Assembly: GCF_020180945.1 (NCBI RefSeq)
Contig: NZ_JAIPUL010000001.1
Span: forward strand, 868,001 to 932,000
Source of the DNA: Lacticaseibacillus kribbianus
Lineage (GTDB): Bacteria; Bacillota; Bacilli; Lactobacillales; Lactobacillaceae
Direction of reading: 5' to 3'
Length of the DNA stretch: 64,000 nucleotides
This document shows, piece by piece, positions 9,062 to 20,103 of this stretch. The translations under genes were made by a program, and so were the position numbers. Under the pieces are notes generated by a model, which was given only the letters and a program-made list of their open reading frames with translations, did no database searches and had not been told where the DNA came from. Every line of letters starts with the position of its first letter. The first letter of the stretch is position 1.

Positions 9062-9964
9062 TTGACTCTGCATGATTTTGTCTCGGCAACCCAGGTCAGC
9101 CCGGCGTTCGCCAATCAGCTGATCGACCGCGCCCAGGCGTTCCAAAAGGGCGCCGCACCGCTTCTCACGACGCCGTACTACGCCGCCAATCTGTTTTTTG
9201 AAAACAGCACGCGCACCCACACCAGCTTCGAGATGGCGGAGCGCAAGCTGGGGATGACGGTGCTGCCGTTCAACCCCGCGCAAAGCTCCGTCACCAAGGG
9301 CGAGACGCTCGAGGACACGCTGCGCACGCTCGCCGCCATCGGCGTTCAGGTCGCGGTGGTGCGACACCCCAAGGACGCGTACTACGCGCCGCTGCTTGAG
9401 GCCGACCTGCCCCTGCACCTGGTCAACGCCGGCGACGGCGCGGGCCAGCACCCGTCGCAGATGATGCTGGACCTGATGACCATCCGCGCCGAGTTCGGCC
9501 ACTTCGCCGGGCTGCGCGTCGGCATCGTTGGCGATCTGACGCACTCGCGCGTCGCCCACAGCGACATGACGCTGCTGACGCAGCTCGGCGCTTCCGTGAT
9601 GTTCGGCGGGCCGGCCGAGTGGTACACGCCGGAGTTCGCGGCGGTGGGGCCGCGCCTGGCCATGGCCGACCTGGTGCCGAAGTGCGACGTGCTGATGCTG
9701 CTGCGGGTGCAGCTCGAGCGGCTGAGCGGAGAGGAAACGGCGGGCTTTGACGCCGCCGCCTACCACCAGGCGTACGGGCTGACGGAGGAGCTGTACGAGC
9801 GCCTCGCGCCGCACGCAATCATCATGCACCCGGCGCCGGTCAACCGCGGCGTGGAGCTGGCCTCAAGCCTGGTCACCGCGCCCAAGAGCCGGATTTTCAC
9901 TCAGATGCACAACGGCGTCTACATGCGCATGGCGATGCTCGAGGCGGTTTGCGCCAACGACTAA
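9062..9964 (+). CDS. pyrB: Aspartate carbamoyltransferase catalytic chain
   Basis: Transfers the carbamoyl group from carbamoyl phosphate to aspartate, the committed step of pyrimidine synthesis. It is 300 residues, the normal length. The carbamoyl-phosphate motif [13 protein letters not shown] is at 45-57, and [11 protein letters not shown] lies near residue 260. The start codon is TTG 9062, preceded by AGGAGG (about 9048-9053); no ATG near this point precedes the conserved N-terminus. No regulatory chain (pyrI) is present, as usual in Firmicutes. Confidence 0.97.
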   Translation: MTLHDFVSATQVSPAFANQLIDRAQAFQKGAAPLLTTPYYAANLFFENSTRTHTSFEMAERKLGMTVLPFNPAQSSVTKGETLEDTLRTLAAIGVQVAVVRHPKDAYYAPLLEADLPLHLVNAGDGAGQHPSQMMLDLMTIRAEFGHFAGLRVGIVGDLTHSRVAHSDMTLLTQLGASVMFGGPAEWYTPEFAAVGPRLAMADLVPKCDVLMLLRVQLERLSGEETAGFDAAAYHQAYGLTEELYERLAPHAIIMHPAPVNRGVELASSLVTAPKSRIFTQMHNGVYMRMAMLEAVCAND

Positions 9965-9988
9965 GCCAAGCTTAGAAAGGAAGAACAC

Positions 9989-11269
9989 ATGAACACGTTA
10001 ATCAAGAACGCGATTGTGGCCGACCGCCACATCTTCAAGGGCGACATCCTGATTCAAGACGGCCGCATCACCGCACTCGGCGAGCACCTGGCGGCCCCGG
10101 CCGACGCCCGGGTGATCGACGCCGCGGGGGCGACGGTGATGCCCGGGCTGGTGGATGTGCATGTGCACTTCCGCGAACCCGGCTTCACGGACAAGGAAAC
10201 CATCGCCACCGGGGCCGCGGCCGCGGCGCACGGCGGCTTCACCACCGTCTGCGCGATGCCCAACCTCAACCCGGTGCCGGACAACGTCGCCGACCTGACC
10301 AAGCTGATCGCCAAGAACCGCACGGACGCCAAGATTCACGTCGCGCAGTTCGCCGCCATCACCGAGGGCCTGCACTCCACGACCCTGACCGACTACGCGG
10401 CGATGAAGCAGGCCGGCGCGTTGGGCTTTTCCAACGACGGGGTGGGGGTGCAAGACGCCGCCACCATGTACAACGCGATGAAGGGCGCCGCCGCGGTCGA
10501 CGCGCCGATCGTCGCGCACATCGAAGACATCGGCCTGGTCAACCACGGCGTGATTAACCAGGGACAAAAGGCCAAGGCGTTGGGCCTGCCCGGCATCAAC
10601 CACGTCAGCGAGTCCGCGCAGCTGGCCCGCGACCTGACTTTGGCCGAGGCCACCGGCGTGCACTACCACGCCTGCCACATCTCCACTAAGCAGAGCATCG
10701 AACTGATCCGCGACGCCAAGGCCCGCGGCGTGCACGTCACCGCCGAGGCGACGCCTCACCACCTGCTGCTGGACGACGGCCACATCCCGGGCGACGACGG
10801 CATGTTCAAGATGAACCCGCCGCTGCGGGCCGAGGCCGACCGGCTGGCCCTGATGGACGGGCTGCGCGACGGCACCATCGACATGATTGCCACCGACCAC
10901 GCCCCGCACACGGCGGAAGAGAAAAGCGGCGGTTTTGCGCACGCGGCCTTTGGCATCGTCGGGTCGGAAACCGCCTTTGCGCTGCTGTACACCAGCTTCG
11001 TGCGTTCCGGCTGGTGCACCCTGAAGGACCTGATCGGCTGGATGAGCACCAAGCCGGCCGACGCGTTCGGCCTGAGTGCCGGGCGCATCAGCATCGGCGC
11101 CCCGGCCGACCTCACCATCGTCGACCTCGACACGCCGTACCAGATTGACGCCAACGATTTTCTCTCCAAGGGGCACAACAGCCCATTCCTGGGGCGGCAG
11201 GTGTACGGCCGCGTGCTGTGGACCCTGGTTGACGGCAGCGTCGCGTACGCAAAGGAGGACCAGCAGTGA
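9989..11269 (+). CDS. pyrC: Dihydroorotase
   Basis: Zinc amidohydrolase (class I, 426 residues) that cyclises carbamoyl aspartate to dihydroorotate. The metal-binding [10 protein letters not shown] is at residues 56-65; later ligands lie in the His-containing segments HIED and HYHACHIST, and IATDHAPH carries the catalytic Asp. AAAGGAAG precedes ATG 9989. The stop overlaps the carA start by four bases. Confidence 0.97.
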   Translation: MNTLIKNAIVADRHIFKGDILIQDGRITALGEHLAAPADARVIDAAGATVMPGLVDVHVHFREPGFTDKETIATGAAAAAHGGFTTVCAMPNLNPVPDNVADLTKLIAKNRTDAKIHVAQFAAITEGLHSTTLTDYAAMKQAGALGFSNDGVGVQDAATMYNAMKGAAAVDAPIVAHIEDIGLVNHGVINQGQKAKALGLPGINHVSESAQLARDLTLAEATGVHYHACHISTKQSIELIRDAKARGVHVTAEATPHHLLLDDGHIPGDDGMFKMNPPLRAEADRLALMDGLRDGTIDMIATDHAPHTAEEKSGGFAHAAFGIVGSETAFALLYTSFVRSGWCTLKDLIGWMSTKPADAFGLSAGRISIGAPADLTIVDLDTPYQIDANDFLSKGHNSPFLGRQVYGRVLWTLVDGSVAYAKEDQQ

Positions 11270-12351
11270 AGCGCTACTTAATCCTTGAAGACGGCAGTGT
11301 GTTCGCCGGGGAGGGCTTCGGCGCCCCGACCGTCACCACCGGCGAGATTGTGTTCAACACCGGCATGAGCGGGTACCAGGAGACCATCACCGACCAGAGC
11401 TACAACGGGCAGATCATCACCTTCACGTACCCCCTGATCGGCAACGCCGGCATCAACCGCGACGACTACGAAAGCATCAACCCGACGACCAAGGGCGTGG
11501 TGGTGCGCGAGGTCGCTCGCGTGACCGGCAACTGGCGCGCCCAGATGAGCCTCGACGAGTTCCTGCGCCGCAAGAAGATTCCGGGCATCTCGGGCATCGA
11601 TACGCGCGCGTTGACCCGCATCCTGCGCGAGGCGGGAACCATGAAGGCCAGCATCGTCGATGCGGCCGATGACCACGCCTTCGACCAGCTGCGCGCCCTG
11701 GTGCTGCCTAAAAACCAGGTGGCGCAGGTCGCGACGACCAAGGCCTACCCGGCGCCTGGCACCGGCAAGAACGTGGCGGTGATCGACTTTGGCCTCAAGC
11801 ACAGCATCCTGCGCGAGCTGTCGCGCCGCGAATGCAACCTGACCATCCTGCCGCCGACCATCACGGCTGCCGAGATTCTCGACTTGAACCCGGACGGCGT
11901 GATGCTGACCAACGGCCCCGGCGACCCCAAGGATGTGCCGGGTGCGCTTGAGATGATCCGCGGCGTGCAGGGCAAGATCCCGCTGTTCGGCATCTGCCTG
12001 GGCCACCAGCTGTTCGCGCTGGCCAACGGCGCGGACACCTTCAAGATGAAGTACGGCCACCGCGGCTTCAACCACCCGGTGCGCGAGATTGCCACCGGCC
12101 GCATCGACTTCACCAGCCAAAACCACGGCTACGCGGTCGACCCGGCCAGCATCGACCAGGATGTGCTCTTGGTCACCCACGAGGAGATCAATGACCACAC
12201 CGTCGAGGGCCTGCGCCACCGCCTGTACCCAGCCTTTTCCGTGCAGTTCCACCCGGACGCGGCGCCTGGTCCGCACGACGCCGACCACCTGTTCGACGAG
12301 TTCATGGAAATGATGGAAGAGAACGCTCGGAAAGGAGCCAACCATGCCTAA
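11266..12351 (+). CDS. carA: Carbamoyl-phosphate synthase small chain
   Basis: Glutamine amidotransferase subunit (361 residues) that delivers ammonia to the large chain. The N-terminal half is the CPSase small-chain domain ([20 protein letters not shown]). The class-I amidotransferase domain carries the nucleophile in FGICLGHQL and the His/Glu of the triad in FSVQFHPDA. The start is GTG 11266, overlapping the pyrC stop and preceded by AAAGGAGG. Placement inside the PyrR-controlled operon makes this the pyrimidine-specific (pyrAA) form; an arginine-specific set could exist elsewhere. Confidence 0.97.
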   Translation: MKRYLILEDGSVFAGEGFGAPTVTTGEIVFNTGMSGYQETITDQSYNGQIITFTYPLIGNAGINRDDYESINPTTKGVVVREVARVTGNWRAQMSLDEFLRRKKIPGISGIDTRALTRILREAGTMKASIVDAADDHAFDQLRALVLPKNQVAQVATTKAYPAPGTGKNVAVIDFGLKHSILRELSRRECNLTILPPTITAAEILDLNPDGVMLTNGPGDPKDVPGALEMIRGVQGKIPLFGICLGHQLFALANGADTFKMKYGHRGFNHPVREIATGRIDFTSQNHGYAVDPASIDQDVLLVTHEEINDHTVEGLRHRLYPAFSVQFHPDAAPGPHDADHLFDEFMEMMEENARKGANHA

Positions 12352-15300
12352 GCGACAAGACATTCACAAGATTCTGGTCATCGGCTCCGGCCCGATTATC
12401 ATCGGCCAGGCCGCGGAGTTCGACTACTCCGGCACCCAGGCCTGCCTGGCGCTGCGCGAGGAGGGCTATTCGGTGGTGCTGGTCAACTCCAACCCGGCGA
12501 CCATCATGACCGACACCGAGATAGCCGACAAGGTCTACATCGAGCCCTTGACCGTCGAATTCCTCAGCCAGATTCTGCGAAAGGAGCTGCCGGACGCGAT
12601 TCTGCCGACCATCGGCGGCCAGATTGGCCTGAACCTCGCGATGAGCCTCGCCAACGCCGGCATCCTCGACGAGCTGAACATCGAGCTGCTGGGCACGAAG
12701 CTGTCGGCCATCGACCAGGCCGAGGACCGCGAGCTGTTCAAAAACCTGATGCAGTCGCTCCACGAGCCGATTCCCGAGTCGACCATCGCCCACAGCTTTG
12801 AGGACGCCAAGGCGTTCGCCGAGACCATCGGCTACCCAGTCATCGTCCGTCCGGCCTTCACCATGGGCGGCACCGGCGGCGGCATCGCCAAGACCGAGGC
12901 GGAGCTTGCCGTCATCTGCGACAACGGGCTGAGCCTGAGCCCGGTTCACCAGGTGCTGATCGAGCGCTCGATTGCCGGCTACAAGGAGATCGAGTTCGAG
13001 GTGATGCGCGACGCCGCGGACAACGCGATCGTGGTCTGCAACATGGAAAATTTCGACCCGGTCGGTGTGCACACGGGCGATTCCGTCGTGTTCGCCCCGG
13101 TGCAGACCCTGACGGACAAGGAGGTGCAGATGCTGCGCGACGCGAGCCTGCGCATCATCCGCGCGCTGAAGATCGAGGGCGGCTGCAACGTGCAGCTGGC
13201 GCTTGACCCCAACTCCTTCAAGTATTACGTCATCGAGGTCAATCCGCGCGTCAGCCGCTCCTCGGCCCTAGCCAGCAAGGCAACCGGCTACCCGATCGCC
13301 AAGATGGCGGCCAAAATCGCCGTGGGCCTGACCCTGGACGAGATCAAAAACCCGATCACGGACGCGACCTACGCCCAGTTCGAGCCGATGCTGGACTACG
13401 TGGTCGCCAAGATTCCGCGCTTCCCGTTCGACAAGTTCGAGTCCGGCGACCGCACCCTGGGCACGCAGATGAAGGCGACCGGCGAGGTGATGGCGATCGG
13501 CCGCACCATCGAGGAGGCGCTGCTCAAGGCGGTGCGCGGACTCGAGGTCGGCGCCGTGCACCTGTGGCGGGCGGGGGATGCCGCGCTCACCGACGACGCG
13601 CTGACCGCCAAGATCGTCACGCCCAACGACGAGCGGCTGTTCTATCTGGCCGAGGCGTTCCGGCGCCAGTACACCATCGCGGAGCTCGCCGAGCTCTCGG
13701 GCATCAACCCGTTCTTCTTGGACAAGCTGTTGCACATCACCGAGCTTGAGGCAGAACTTGGCGCCCACCCCGGTGACCTGGACCTGCTGCGGGTCGCCAA
13801 GACCAACGGCTTTTCCGACGCGACGATCGGCGCGCTGTGGCACACCAGCGGCGATGCCGTGCGCACGCAGCGCAAGCAGGCGGGCCTGGTGCCCGTGTTC
13901 AAGATGGTCGACACCTGCGCCGGCGAGTTCGCCAGTTCGACGCCGTACTTTTACAGCACCTACGAAAAGGAGACCGAGTCCCACAAGGACAGCCGCCCGA
14001 GCGTCCTTGTGCTGGGATCGGGCCCGATTCGCATCGGTCAGGGTGTGGAGTTCGACTACGCGACCGTGCACTCGGTCAAGGCGATTCAAAAGGCCGGCTA
14101 CGAGGCCATCATCATGAACTCCAACCCCGAGACGGTGTCCACCGATTTTTCCATCTCGGACAAGCTGTACTTCGAGCCGCTGACCATCGAGGACGTGCTG
14201 AACGTCATCGACCTGGAGCAGCCAACCGGGGTGATCGTGCAGTTCGGCGGCCAGACCGCCATCAACCTGGCGGCACCGCTGGCCGCGCACGGCGTCAAGA
14301 TTCTGGGCACCAGCCTCGACGACCTGGACGCCGCCGAGGACCGCGACCGCTTCGACGCGATCATCAAGTCGCTGGGCATTCCGCAGCCGGTGGGCGCCAC
14401 CGCCACCACCAAGGCGGCCGCCATCGCCATCGGCAACCGCATCGGTTACCCGGTGCTGGTGCGCCCGAGCTACGTGCTGGGCGGCCGCGCGATGGAAATC
14501 GTGCACAGTGAGGAAGAACTCGCCGGCTACATCGACCGCGCCGTGTCCGTCTCCAACGACCACCCCGTCTTGATCGACCAGTACCTGGTCGGCACCGAGT
14601 GCGAGGTCGACGCGATCACCGACGGCACCACCGTGGTGATTCCGGGCGTGATGGAGCACATCGAGCGCGCTGGGGTCCACTCCGGCGACTCGATGGCCGT
14701 CTACCCACCGCAGGACTTCGGCCCAGACATCCTGGATCAGATCGAGCACGCGACCATGGCCCTGGCCAAGGCGCTGCACTGCATCGGCATCATGAACATC
14801 CAGTTCATCGTCAACCACGGCAAGGTCTACGTGATCGAGGTCAACCCGCGTGCCAGCCGCACCGTACCGTTCTTGAGCAAGGTCACCGGCATCTCGATGG
14901 CCCAGCTCGCCACTCAGGCGATCCTCGGCCAGAAGCTGGCCGAGCTGGGCTTTGCCTCCGGCATCCAGCCGCTGCGTCCGGGCGTGCACGTCAAGGCGCC
15001 GGTGTTCAGCTTCTCCAAGCTCAACGCCGTCGACTCGATGCTCGGCCCCGAGATGAAGTCGACCGGCGAGGTGATGGGCTCCGACGCCACGCTTGAAAAG
15101 GCGCTTTACAAGGCCTTCGAGGCCAGCAACACGCACCTGCCAAGCTACGGCACCGCGCTGTTCACCGTTGCCGACGCCGACAAGCCGGAGGCCGTCGCCC
15201 TTGCCAAGCGCTTCCGCGAGGTCGGCTACCAGATTGTCGCCACCGCCGGCACCGCCGCCGCGCTCAAAAACGCGGGGATCAAGGTGACCACCATCGCCAA

Positions 15301-15523
15301 GCTGGGCGAAAGCGGGGAGAACGCGATTCTCGACGCGATCGCCGACAAGAAACTGCAGGTGGTGATCAACACCACCAGCGCCGACCGCGCCGCCACCAGC
15401 GACGGCTACCGCATCCGCCAGGCGGCGATTGCCCACGGCGTGCCGCTGATGACCAGCCTCGACACCGCCAGCGCCATCGTCCGCGTCCTCGAGTCGCGCG
15501 CGTTCACGACCCAGGCGCTGTAG
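12344..15523 (+). CDS. carB: Carbamoyl-phosphate synthase large chain
   Basis: A 1059-residue synthetase with the expected internal duplication. The first ATP-grasp half begins at [20 protein letters not shown] and the second at [20 protein letters not shown] near residue 560. The C-terminal MGS-like domain (about residue 935 onward) is where UMP or ornithine acts in homologues. It forms carbamoyl phosphate from bicarbonate, ammonia and two ATP. AAAGGAG precedes the ATG, and the start overlaps carA by eight bases. Confidence 0.98.
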   Translation: MPKRQDIHKILVIGSGPIIIGQAAEFDYSGTQACLALREEGYSVVLVNSNPATIMTDTEIADKVYIEPLTVEFLSQILRKELPDAILPTIGGQIGLNLAMSLANAGILDELNIELLGTKLSAIDQAEDRELFKNLMQSLHEPIPESTIAHSFEDAKAFAETIGYPVIVRPAFTMGGTGGGIAKTEAELAVICDNGLSLSPVHQVLIERSIAGYKEIEFEVMRDAADNAIVVCNMENFDPVGVHTGDSVVFAPVQTLTDKEVQMLRDASLRIIRALKIEGGCNVQLALDPNSFKYYVIEVNPRVSRSSALASKATGYPIAKMAAKIAVGLTLDEIKNPITDATYAQFEPMLDYVVAKIPRFPFDKFESGDRTLGTQMKATGEVMAIGRTIEEALLKAVRGLEVGAVHLWRAGDAALTDDALTAKIVTPNDERLFYLAEAFRRQYTIAELAELSGINPFFLDKLLHITELEAELGAHPGDLDLLRVAKTNGFSDATIGALWHTSGDAVRTQRKQAGLVPVFKMVDTCAGEFASSTPYFYSTYEKETESHKDSRPSVLVLGSGPIRIGQGVEFDYATVHSVKAIQKAGYEAIIMNSNPETVSTDFSISDKLYFEPLTIEDVLNVIDLEQPTGVIVQFGGQTAINLAAPLAAHGVKILGTSLDDLDAAEDRDRFDAIIKSLGIPQPVGATATTKAAAIAIGNRIGYPVLVRPSYVLGGRAMEIVHSEEELAGYIDRAVSVSNDHPVLIDQYLVGTECEVDAITDGTTVVIPGVMEHIERAGVHSGDSMAVYPPQDFGPDILDQIEHATMALAKALHCIGIMNIQFIVNHGKVYVIEVNPRASRTVPFLSKVTGISMAQLATQAILGQKLAELGFASGIQPLRPGVHVKAPVFSFSKLNAVDSMLGPEMKSTGEVMGSDATLEKALYKAFEASNTHLPSYGTALFTVADADKPEAVALAKRFREVGYQIVATAGTAAALKNAGIKVTTIAKLGESGENAILDAIADKKLQVVINTTSADRAATSDGYRIRQAAIAHGVPLMTSLDTASAIVRVLESRAFTTQAL

Positions 15524-15595
15524 TTGCCGGCCATACCCGGTCGTCCGGGCCCCGACCGGTCGATTCAGCCGGTCGAATCAGAAAGGAGTGCCACA

Positions 15596-16309
15596 TTGCC
15601 ACCCATCATTGCGTTAGATTTTGCCACCACGGACCAGGCCACCGCGTTCGTCCGTCAGTTTCCTGCAGGCGAGCGGCTGTTCGTCAAGGTCGGGATGGAG
15701 CTGTTTTACGCCGGCGGCCCCGGCATCATCCGCGAGCTGCAGGCGATTCGGCCGCTGGACATCTTCTTGGACCTGAAGCTGCACGACATTCCGCACACGG
15801 TCGAGCAGGCCGCGGCGCAGATTGGGCGGCTCGGCGTCGCCATGACCACCGTGCACGCCGCCGGGGGCAGCCGCATGATTGCGGCCGCCAAGGCGGGGCT
15901 TGAACGCGGCGCGGCGGAGGCCGGGGTGCGCCCGCCGAAGCTGTTGGCCATCACCCACCTGACCTCCAGCTCGCAGGCGATGCTTGCCTCGGAGCTCTCA
16001 ATCACCGTGCCGCTGCCGGAGGCCGTGTCGCACCTAGCGGCGGTCGCGCAGGCGGCCGGGGCCGACGGTGTGGTCGCCAGCGCCCAGGAGGTGCCGCTGA
16101 TTCGCGCGGTCACCCGCCCGGATTTTCTCATCGTCACGCCGGGCATCCGGCCGCAAAACGCCGCGGTCGGCGACCAGGTGCGCGTCGTCACCCCGGGGCA
16201 GGCCGCGCGCATCGGCGCCTCCGCCATCGTGGTGGGGCGGCCGATCACGCAGGCCGAAAAACCGCTTGCCGCCTACCGTCAGATCAACCAAGAATGGAGC
16301 CAATCATGA
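15596..16309 (+). CDS. pyrF: Orotidine 5'-phosphate decarboxylase
   Basis: Converts OMP to UMP. It is 237 residues from the chosen start. The catalytic [11 protein letters not shown] (Lys-Asp network) sits in the first third; IVTPGIRP and VVGRPIT form the phosphate-binding end. TTG 15596 is selected because AAAGGAG (15582-15588) is seven bases upstream and translation then begins [10 protein letters not shown], matching the family. The more upstream TTG at 15524 has no binding site and adds an unrelated leader. A 72-base gap with a small GC-rich hairpin separates it from carB, where many lactobacilli have pyrD. Confidence 0.95.
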   Translation: MPPIIALDFATTDQATAFVRQFPAGERLFVKVGMELFYAGGPGIIRELQAIRPLDIFLDLKLHDIPHTVEQAAAQIGRLGVAMTTVHAAGGSRMIAAAKAGLERGAAEAGVRPPKLLAITHLTSSSQAMLASELSITVPLPEAVSHLAAVAQAAGADGVVASAQEVPLIRAVTRPDFLIVTPGIRPQNAAVGDQVRVVTPGQAARIGASAIVVGRPITQAEKPLAAYRQINQEWSQS

Positions 16310-16941
16310 TCGATTACGAAACCGCAATTGCCAAGGACCTGCTGGAAATCGGGGCCGTCACGCTCTCGCCGAGCGCCCCGTTCACCTGGGCCAGCGGGCT
16401 GAAGAGCCCGATCTACACGGACAACCGCATCACCATCTCCTACCCGGCGGTGCGCAGTCGCATCGCGGACGGGCTGGCCGCAACCATCAAGGCCGAGTTT
16501 CCGGACGCCGAGGTGATCGGCGGCGTCGCGACGGCGGGCATTCCGCACGCCGCTCTGGTCGCCGACCGCCTGGACTTGCCGATGGTCTACCTGCGCAGCA
16601 AGCCCAAGGACCACGGGCAGGGCAAGCAGATCGAGGGCGCGTTCACGCCGGGCCAAAAACTGGTCTTGATCGACGACCTGCTGAGCACCGGCGGCTCGGT
16701 GCTCAAGGCCGCCGCGGCCGCACAGAAAGAGGGGGCGGTGGTGATCGGCGTGGTCGCCATCTTCAGCTACCAGCTGCCGGCGGCGACGCAGAACTTTTCG
16801 GCGGCGGGCATCCCGTTCACGACGCTGACCAACTACACCAGCCTGATTCACGAGGCCAAGGCCGCCGGCACCATCGATGAAGCCGAGCTCGCGCTGCTCA
16901 AGGCCTGGCGCGAGGACCCCGCGGCCTGGGGCACGCGGTAG
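16306..16941 (+). CDS. pyrE: Orotate phosphoribosyltransferase
   Basis: Joins orotate to PRPP to form OMP; 211 residues. The PRPP loop [14 protein letters not shown] is centred near residue 125, and [17 protein letters not shown] is a standard OPRTase segment. ATG 16306 forms an ATGA overlap with the pyrF stop and has GGAG (16296-16299) six bases upstream. It is the last gene of the pyr operon. Confidence 0.97.
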   Translation: MIDYETAIAKDLLEIGAVTLSPSAPFTWASGLKSPIYTDNRITISYPAVRSRIADGLAATIKAEFPDAEVIGGVATAGIPHAALVADRLDLPMVYLRSKPKDHGQGKQIEGAFTPGQKLVLIDDLLSTGGSVLKAAAAAQKEGAVVIGVVAIFSYQLPAATQNFSAAGIPFTTLTNYTSLIHEAKAAGTIDEAELALLKAWREDPAAWGTR

Positions 16942-17035
16942 CGCGTCTCCGAATGTTCGGTGGCTAATCCACCAACGCTGGCCACTCGCTGCTGACTACA
17001 AACCGGCTTGGGTCTCAGCTAACCCCTTAACCAAC

Positions 17036-17083
17036 AAAAACAGCTCCCCAACCCTGCGCACCAGGCGCAGGGTTTGGGAGCTG
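17036..17083. terminator. Bidirectional terminator between pyrE and rqcH
   Basis: An 18-base arm (17041-17058, starting CAGCTCCCCAACC) pairs with 17066-17083 with a single mismatch. The A-run to its left reads as a T-run on the minus strand, so it ends rqcH well. For pyrE the following T tract is weak. Confidence 0.88.
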
Positions 17084-17095
17084 ATTGCGTTTGGG

Positions 17096-18793
17096 TCACA
17101 TCGTCGGCTTGCGGCGGTACTTCTCGACCAGGGCGGCGTCCGGCGTGACGGCAACGGTGCGCTGGCCCTCGTAAACCACGAAGCCCGGCTTGGCGCCGTT
17201 GGGCTTTCTGATCTTCTTGACCTCGATCCAGTCGACCGGCACGTTGGCGCTGGCGCGGCTCTTGGAGAAGTAGGCGGCAAGCGTCGCCGCGGCCATCAGC
17301 GTCGCGTCACTCGGGGCGGCCGAGTCGATGATGACGTGGGAACCCGGCACGTCCTTGGCGTGCAGCCAGATGTCGGTTTTCTTGGCCTTCTTCAGGGTCA
17401 GCTGGTCGTTTTGCAGGTTGTTTTTACCCACCCAGATCTTGGTGCCGTCCGGCGCATAGAACTCGTCGGGGGCGGCGACCTTGTGCTTGAGCGGCTTCTT
17501 GCCCTTCTTTTGAACCTTCAGGTAGCCGCCGTCTTGAAGCTCCAGGCGGATGTCTTCGAGGTCCTTGGGGCTTGCAATCTCGATCTGTGCGGCGATGCCG
17601 TTGAGGTAGTCGAGCTCGGATTGGTTCTCCGCCATCTGCTGGTTGACGTAGGCCACGGCGTTTCTCAGCTTCTGGTACTTGGCGAAGTACTTCTGCGCGT
17701 TTTGGGACGGGGAGAGCTGGTTGGACAGCGTGATCTCAAGCGGGCGCATCTCGTCGTAAAAATTCGGCAGGGTGACTTCGGTCATGCCGCGCTCGACCTG
17801 TGACAGGTACGTGGTCAGCACCTCGCCGCGGATGCGGTAGTCGTCTTGCTTCGCGCTTTCTGCCAGGGTCCTTGCCAGCTTTTTTTGCTTGCGGTTGTCC
17901 TTGTCGATCACGTTGTTGAGCACGTGGATCATGTTGCTGCCCTGGTTGTGGACGCGGTCGTGCTCCGCCTTTTGGACGTAGAAGCGATCGAGCATCTCGC
18001 TTAAGGTCGCGTACTGCTGGTCAGTGCCCGCCAGCGTCTGGTAAGGCGTAGCGGTGAAGGCGACCTTGGCGCCGGTGGTGATGGTCGGCGTCGGCTGGTC
18101 GAAGGCGGCCAAAAACGCGTCCCAGGCGGCGTCGGCGTCGCCCACCTGAAGCCTTGCGGCGAGCTCCTGCGCGGAATCGACGGCCAGCCCCTGGTAGTGG
18201 CGCTGCAACAGCTTTGCCAGGGGCAGCTCGGTGGTTTTCATCAGCTCGCGGTAGCCGCGGCTGGGGTCTTGAAACGGGTCGACCTTGTCTTGAACCGGCG
18301 GGGCGACGTACTGGGCGCCCGGCATCAGCAGCCGGTAGCGGTTCTGGTCCGGGCTGACGTGGTGGATCAGGTCCAGGATGCGGTTGGCGTTCAGGTCGAC
18401 CAGCGTGATGTTGGAGTGGCGGCCCATCAGGTCGATCACCAGGCGCAGGCTGAGGTCGTCGCCGAGCTCGTCTCTGGCGGCAAAGTCCAGGTGCAGCACG
18501 CGGTCGTTATCGACCTGCGCCAGCCGCTTCAGGGTGGCGGAGGCGAGGTACTTGCGCAGCGTCATCGTGAAGGTCGTCGGTACCGCCGGGTTGCTGTAGG
18601 GAATCTGTGTGATCTGCACGCGCGCGTACTCCGGGTGCGCGGACAGCAGAAGCGGCCAGGTCTTGCGCTCGGCGCGGATGCCGAGGATCACCTCGTTGGC
18701 GTAGGGCTGGGTGATTTTGTTGACGCGGCCGCCGACCAGCTTGTCGGCCAGCTCGCGCGCCATCGCGTGGGTGAACATCCCATCGAATGACAT
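17096..18793 (-). CDS. rqcH: Ribosome quality control protein RqcH (NFACT/FbpA family)
   Basis: A 565-residue NFACT protein. Homologues bind obstructed 50S subunits carrying peptidyl-tRNA and add C-terminal alanine tails that mark the nascent chain for ClpXP; older annotations call it fibronectin-binding protein. The order is NFACT-N (1 to about 220), a central HhH/coiled-coil part with QVERGMTEVTLPNFYDE and long charged helices, and NFACT-R (about 430-545) with LHAKDVPGSHVIID. Start ATG 18793 has AAGGAGG (18799-18805) and begins MSFDGMFTHAMA, the family N-terminus; the longer frame upstream lacks a site. Confidence 0.95.
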   Translation of the reverse strand: MSFDGMFTHAMARELADKLVGGRVNKITQPYANEVILGIRAERKTWPLLLSAHPEYARVQITQIPYSNPAVPTTFTMTLRKYLASATLKRLAQVDNDRVLHLDFAARDELGDDLSLRLVIDLMGRHSNITLVDLNANRILDLIHHVSPDQNRYRLLMPGAQYVAPPVQDKVDPFQDPSRGYRELMKTTELPLAKLLQRHYQGLAVDSAQELAARLQVGDADAAWDAFLAAFDQPTPTITTGAKVAFTATPYQTLAGTDQQYATLSEMLDRFYVQKAEHDRVHNQGSNMIHVLNNVIDKDNRKQKKLARTLAESAKQDDYRIRGEVLTTYLSQVERGMTEVTLPNFYDEMRPLEITLSNQLSPSQNAQKYFAKYQKLRNAVAYVNQQMAENQSELDYLNGIAAQIEIASPKDLEDIRLELQDGGYLKVQKKGKKPLKHKVAAPDEFYAPDGTKIWVGKNNLQNDQLTLKKAKKTDIWLHAKDVPGSHVIIDSAAPSDATLMAAATLAAYFSKSRASANVPVDWIEVKKIRKPNGAKPGFVVYEGQRTVAVTPDAALVEKYRRKPTM

Positions 18794-18897
18794 AAGTGCC
18801 TCCTTTGGATCGCCCCAATCTCGAGGCGTCATCATGCCTATTATTGTAACGTTTTTCGCCAGGCGGCGCAAAAGGGCGGGGGACGCGGCGAAAATCG

Positions 18898-18926
18898 TTC
18901 AAAAATGCCGGGTTTCATGGTATGGT
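18898..18926 (+). promoter_or_regulatory. Promoter of the degV gene
   Basis: TTCAAA (18898-18903), a 17-base spacer and TATGGT (18921-18926), in the only AT-rich part of the gap between divergent rqcH and degV. Confidence 0.55.
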
Positions 18927-18961
18927 AAAAGCAGTAATTTTTACGCAAAGGGTGAGACGAT

Positions 18962-19831
18962 ATGAAGATCGCGGTCGTTACAGACAGCACGGCGTACCTG
19001 ACGCCGGCACAGGTTCAGGCGGCGGGCGTCACCGTGGTGCCGATTCCGGTGATCCTGGACGGCAACGTGTACGACGAAGGCAAGGACATCACCTCCGCGG
19101 CGTTTTACGAGAAGCTGCGCGGCGCCAAAACCTTCCCCAACACCTCCCAGCCCCCGCTCGGTGAGATGCTCAAGCTCTACCAAAACCTCGCCAATGAGGG
19201 CTACGACACCATTTTGAGCATCCACCTGGCCAGCACCATCTCCGGCTTCGTGAACACGCTCAAGGCCGCGGCCAGCGAGGTCCAAAACGCCAAGGTCGTG
19301 GTCTACGACTCGCAGATCACGGTGATCCTGATGGGCGAGCTGGTGCTGACGGCGGCGCGCATGGCCCAGGCCGGCGCGGACATCGACACGATTGTGGCCG
19401 CGCTCGACGACCTGCGCGCCACCATCGGCGAGTACTTCATCGTCAACGACCTGCAAAACCTCGTGCGGGGCGGCCGGCTGAGCAACGCTGCGGGCTTCAT
19501 CGGCGGCATGCTCAAGATCAAGCCGCTTCTGACCTTCGACGACGACTCGCACAAGATCGTCGCCTTCGAGAAGATTCGCTCGCTCAAGAAGGCGTACGGC
19601 CGCGTCGAGGACCTGTTCGAGGCCGCGCTTGCGACGGTCGACTACCCGGTCAAGGCTTGGATCATCGACGCCAACGACCCCGAGGCCGGCGACGCGTGGC
19701 TGGCCGAGATGCAGGCGCGCTTCCCGGCGGTCAACTGGGGGCGCTCCTACTTTGGGCCGGTGATCGGCACGCACCTCGGGGAAAAGGCGATTGCCCTGGC
19801 CTGGATTCGAGACCAGGCCGCGACGCGCTAG
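18962..19831 (+). CDS. DegV family fatty-acid-binding protein
   Basis: A 289-residue DegV/FakB-type protein. Members bind a fatty acid and present it to the kinase FakA for phosphorylation, feeding exogenous fatty acids into phospholipid synthesis. It opens IAVVTDSTAYLTPAQ, has TSQPPLGEMLKLYQNL and the acyl-pocket segment SIHLASTISGFVNT, and ends with the C-terminal helical lobe. AAAGGGTGAG precedes the ATG. No fakA is near, so the partner would be encoded elsewhere. Which fatty acid it binds cannot be read from sequence. Confidence 0.88.
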   Translation: MKIAVVTDSTAYLTPAQVQAAGVTVVPIPVILDGNVYDEGKDITSAAFYEKLRGAKTFPNTSQPPLGEMLKLYQNLANEGYDTILSIHLASTISGFVNTLKAAASEVQNAKVVVYDSQITVILMGELVLTAARMAQAGADIDTIVAALDDLRATIGEYFIVNDLQNLVRGGRLSNAAGFIGGMLKIKPLLTFDDDSHKIVAFEKIRSLKKAYGRVEDLFEAALATVDYPVKAWIIDANDPEAGDAWLAEMQARFPAVNWGRSYFGPVIGTHLGEKAIALAWIRDQAATR

Positions 19832-19854
19832 CGATTTCCAAGCCGTTCAAACCG

Positions 19855-19992
19855 GCCGAGGCGCAGCGTAAAGCCGTGCAGCCTCGGCTAGTAATGGCCA
19901 GTGTCGGCCACGGCTTGACGGCGCGCGGCGCGCACATGACGACCCTGGCGGCCGGCAGCAACGGCTCACTGGGTCGCGGCTGCCGGCCGTTT
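19855..19992 (+). other. Overlapping hairpins and putative terminator after degV
   Basis: Within the 272-base gap, GCCGAGGC (19855-19862) can pair with GCCTCGGC (19881-19888). AAGCCGTG (19871-19878) can pair with CACGGCTT (19909-19916). The two pairings interlock and cannot both form as simple hairpins. A third, perfect 11-bp stem CGGCCGGCAGC (19949-19959) / GCTGCCGGCCG (19979-19989) is followed by TTTT and could act as the degV terminator despite a 19-base loop. Confidence 0.6.
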
Positions 19993-20045
19993 TGGTGCGC
20001 CGGGCGACGAGACATCACAAACTACTTCTTACTTGGTCAGCTTTT

Positions 20046-20054
20046 TGTTATAGT
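20046..20054 (+). promoter_or_regulatory. Extended -10 promoter of the NUDIX operon
   Basis: TGTTATAGT (TATAGT preceded by TGn), about 50 bases upstream of the first gene. No convincing -35 is present, as allowed for extended -10 promoters. Confidence 0.6.
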
Positions 20055-20103
20055 AAGGGCGGACGGCACGCGCTGCCGCCACGACTAAGTTGGAGGCATT
20101 CCC

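Noticed and set aside
8126-9829. A 567-codon open frame on the minus strand
   Set aside because: Antisense to pyrP and pyrB, no plausible start, composition of a shadow frame.
13268-15436. A 722-codon open frame on the minus strand
   Set aside because: Shadow of carB with low-complexity Val/Gly/His/Arg composition.
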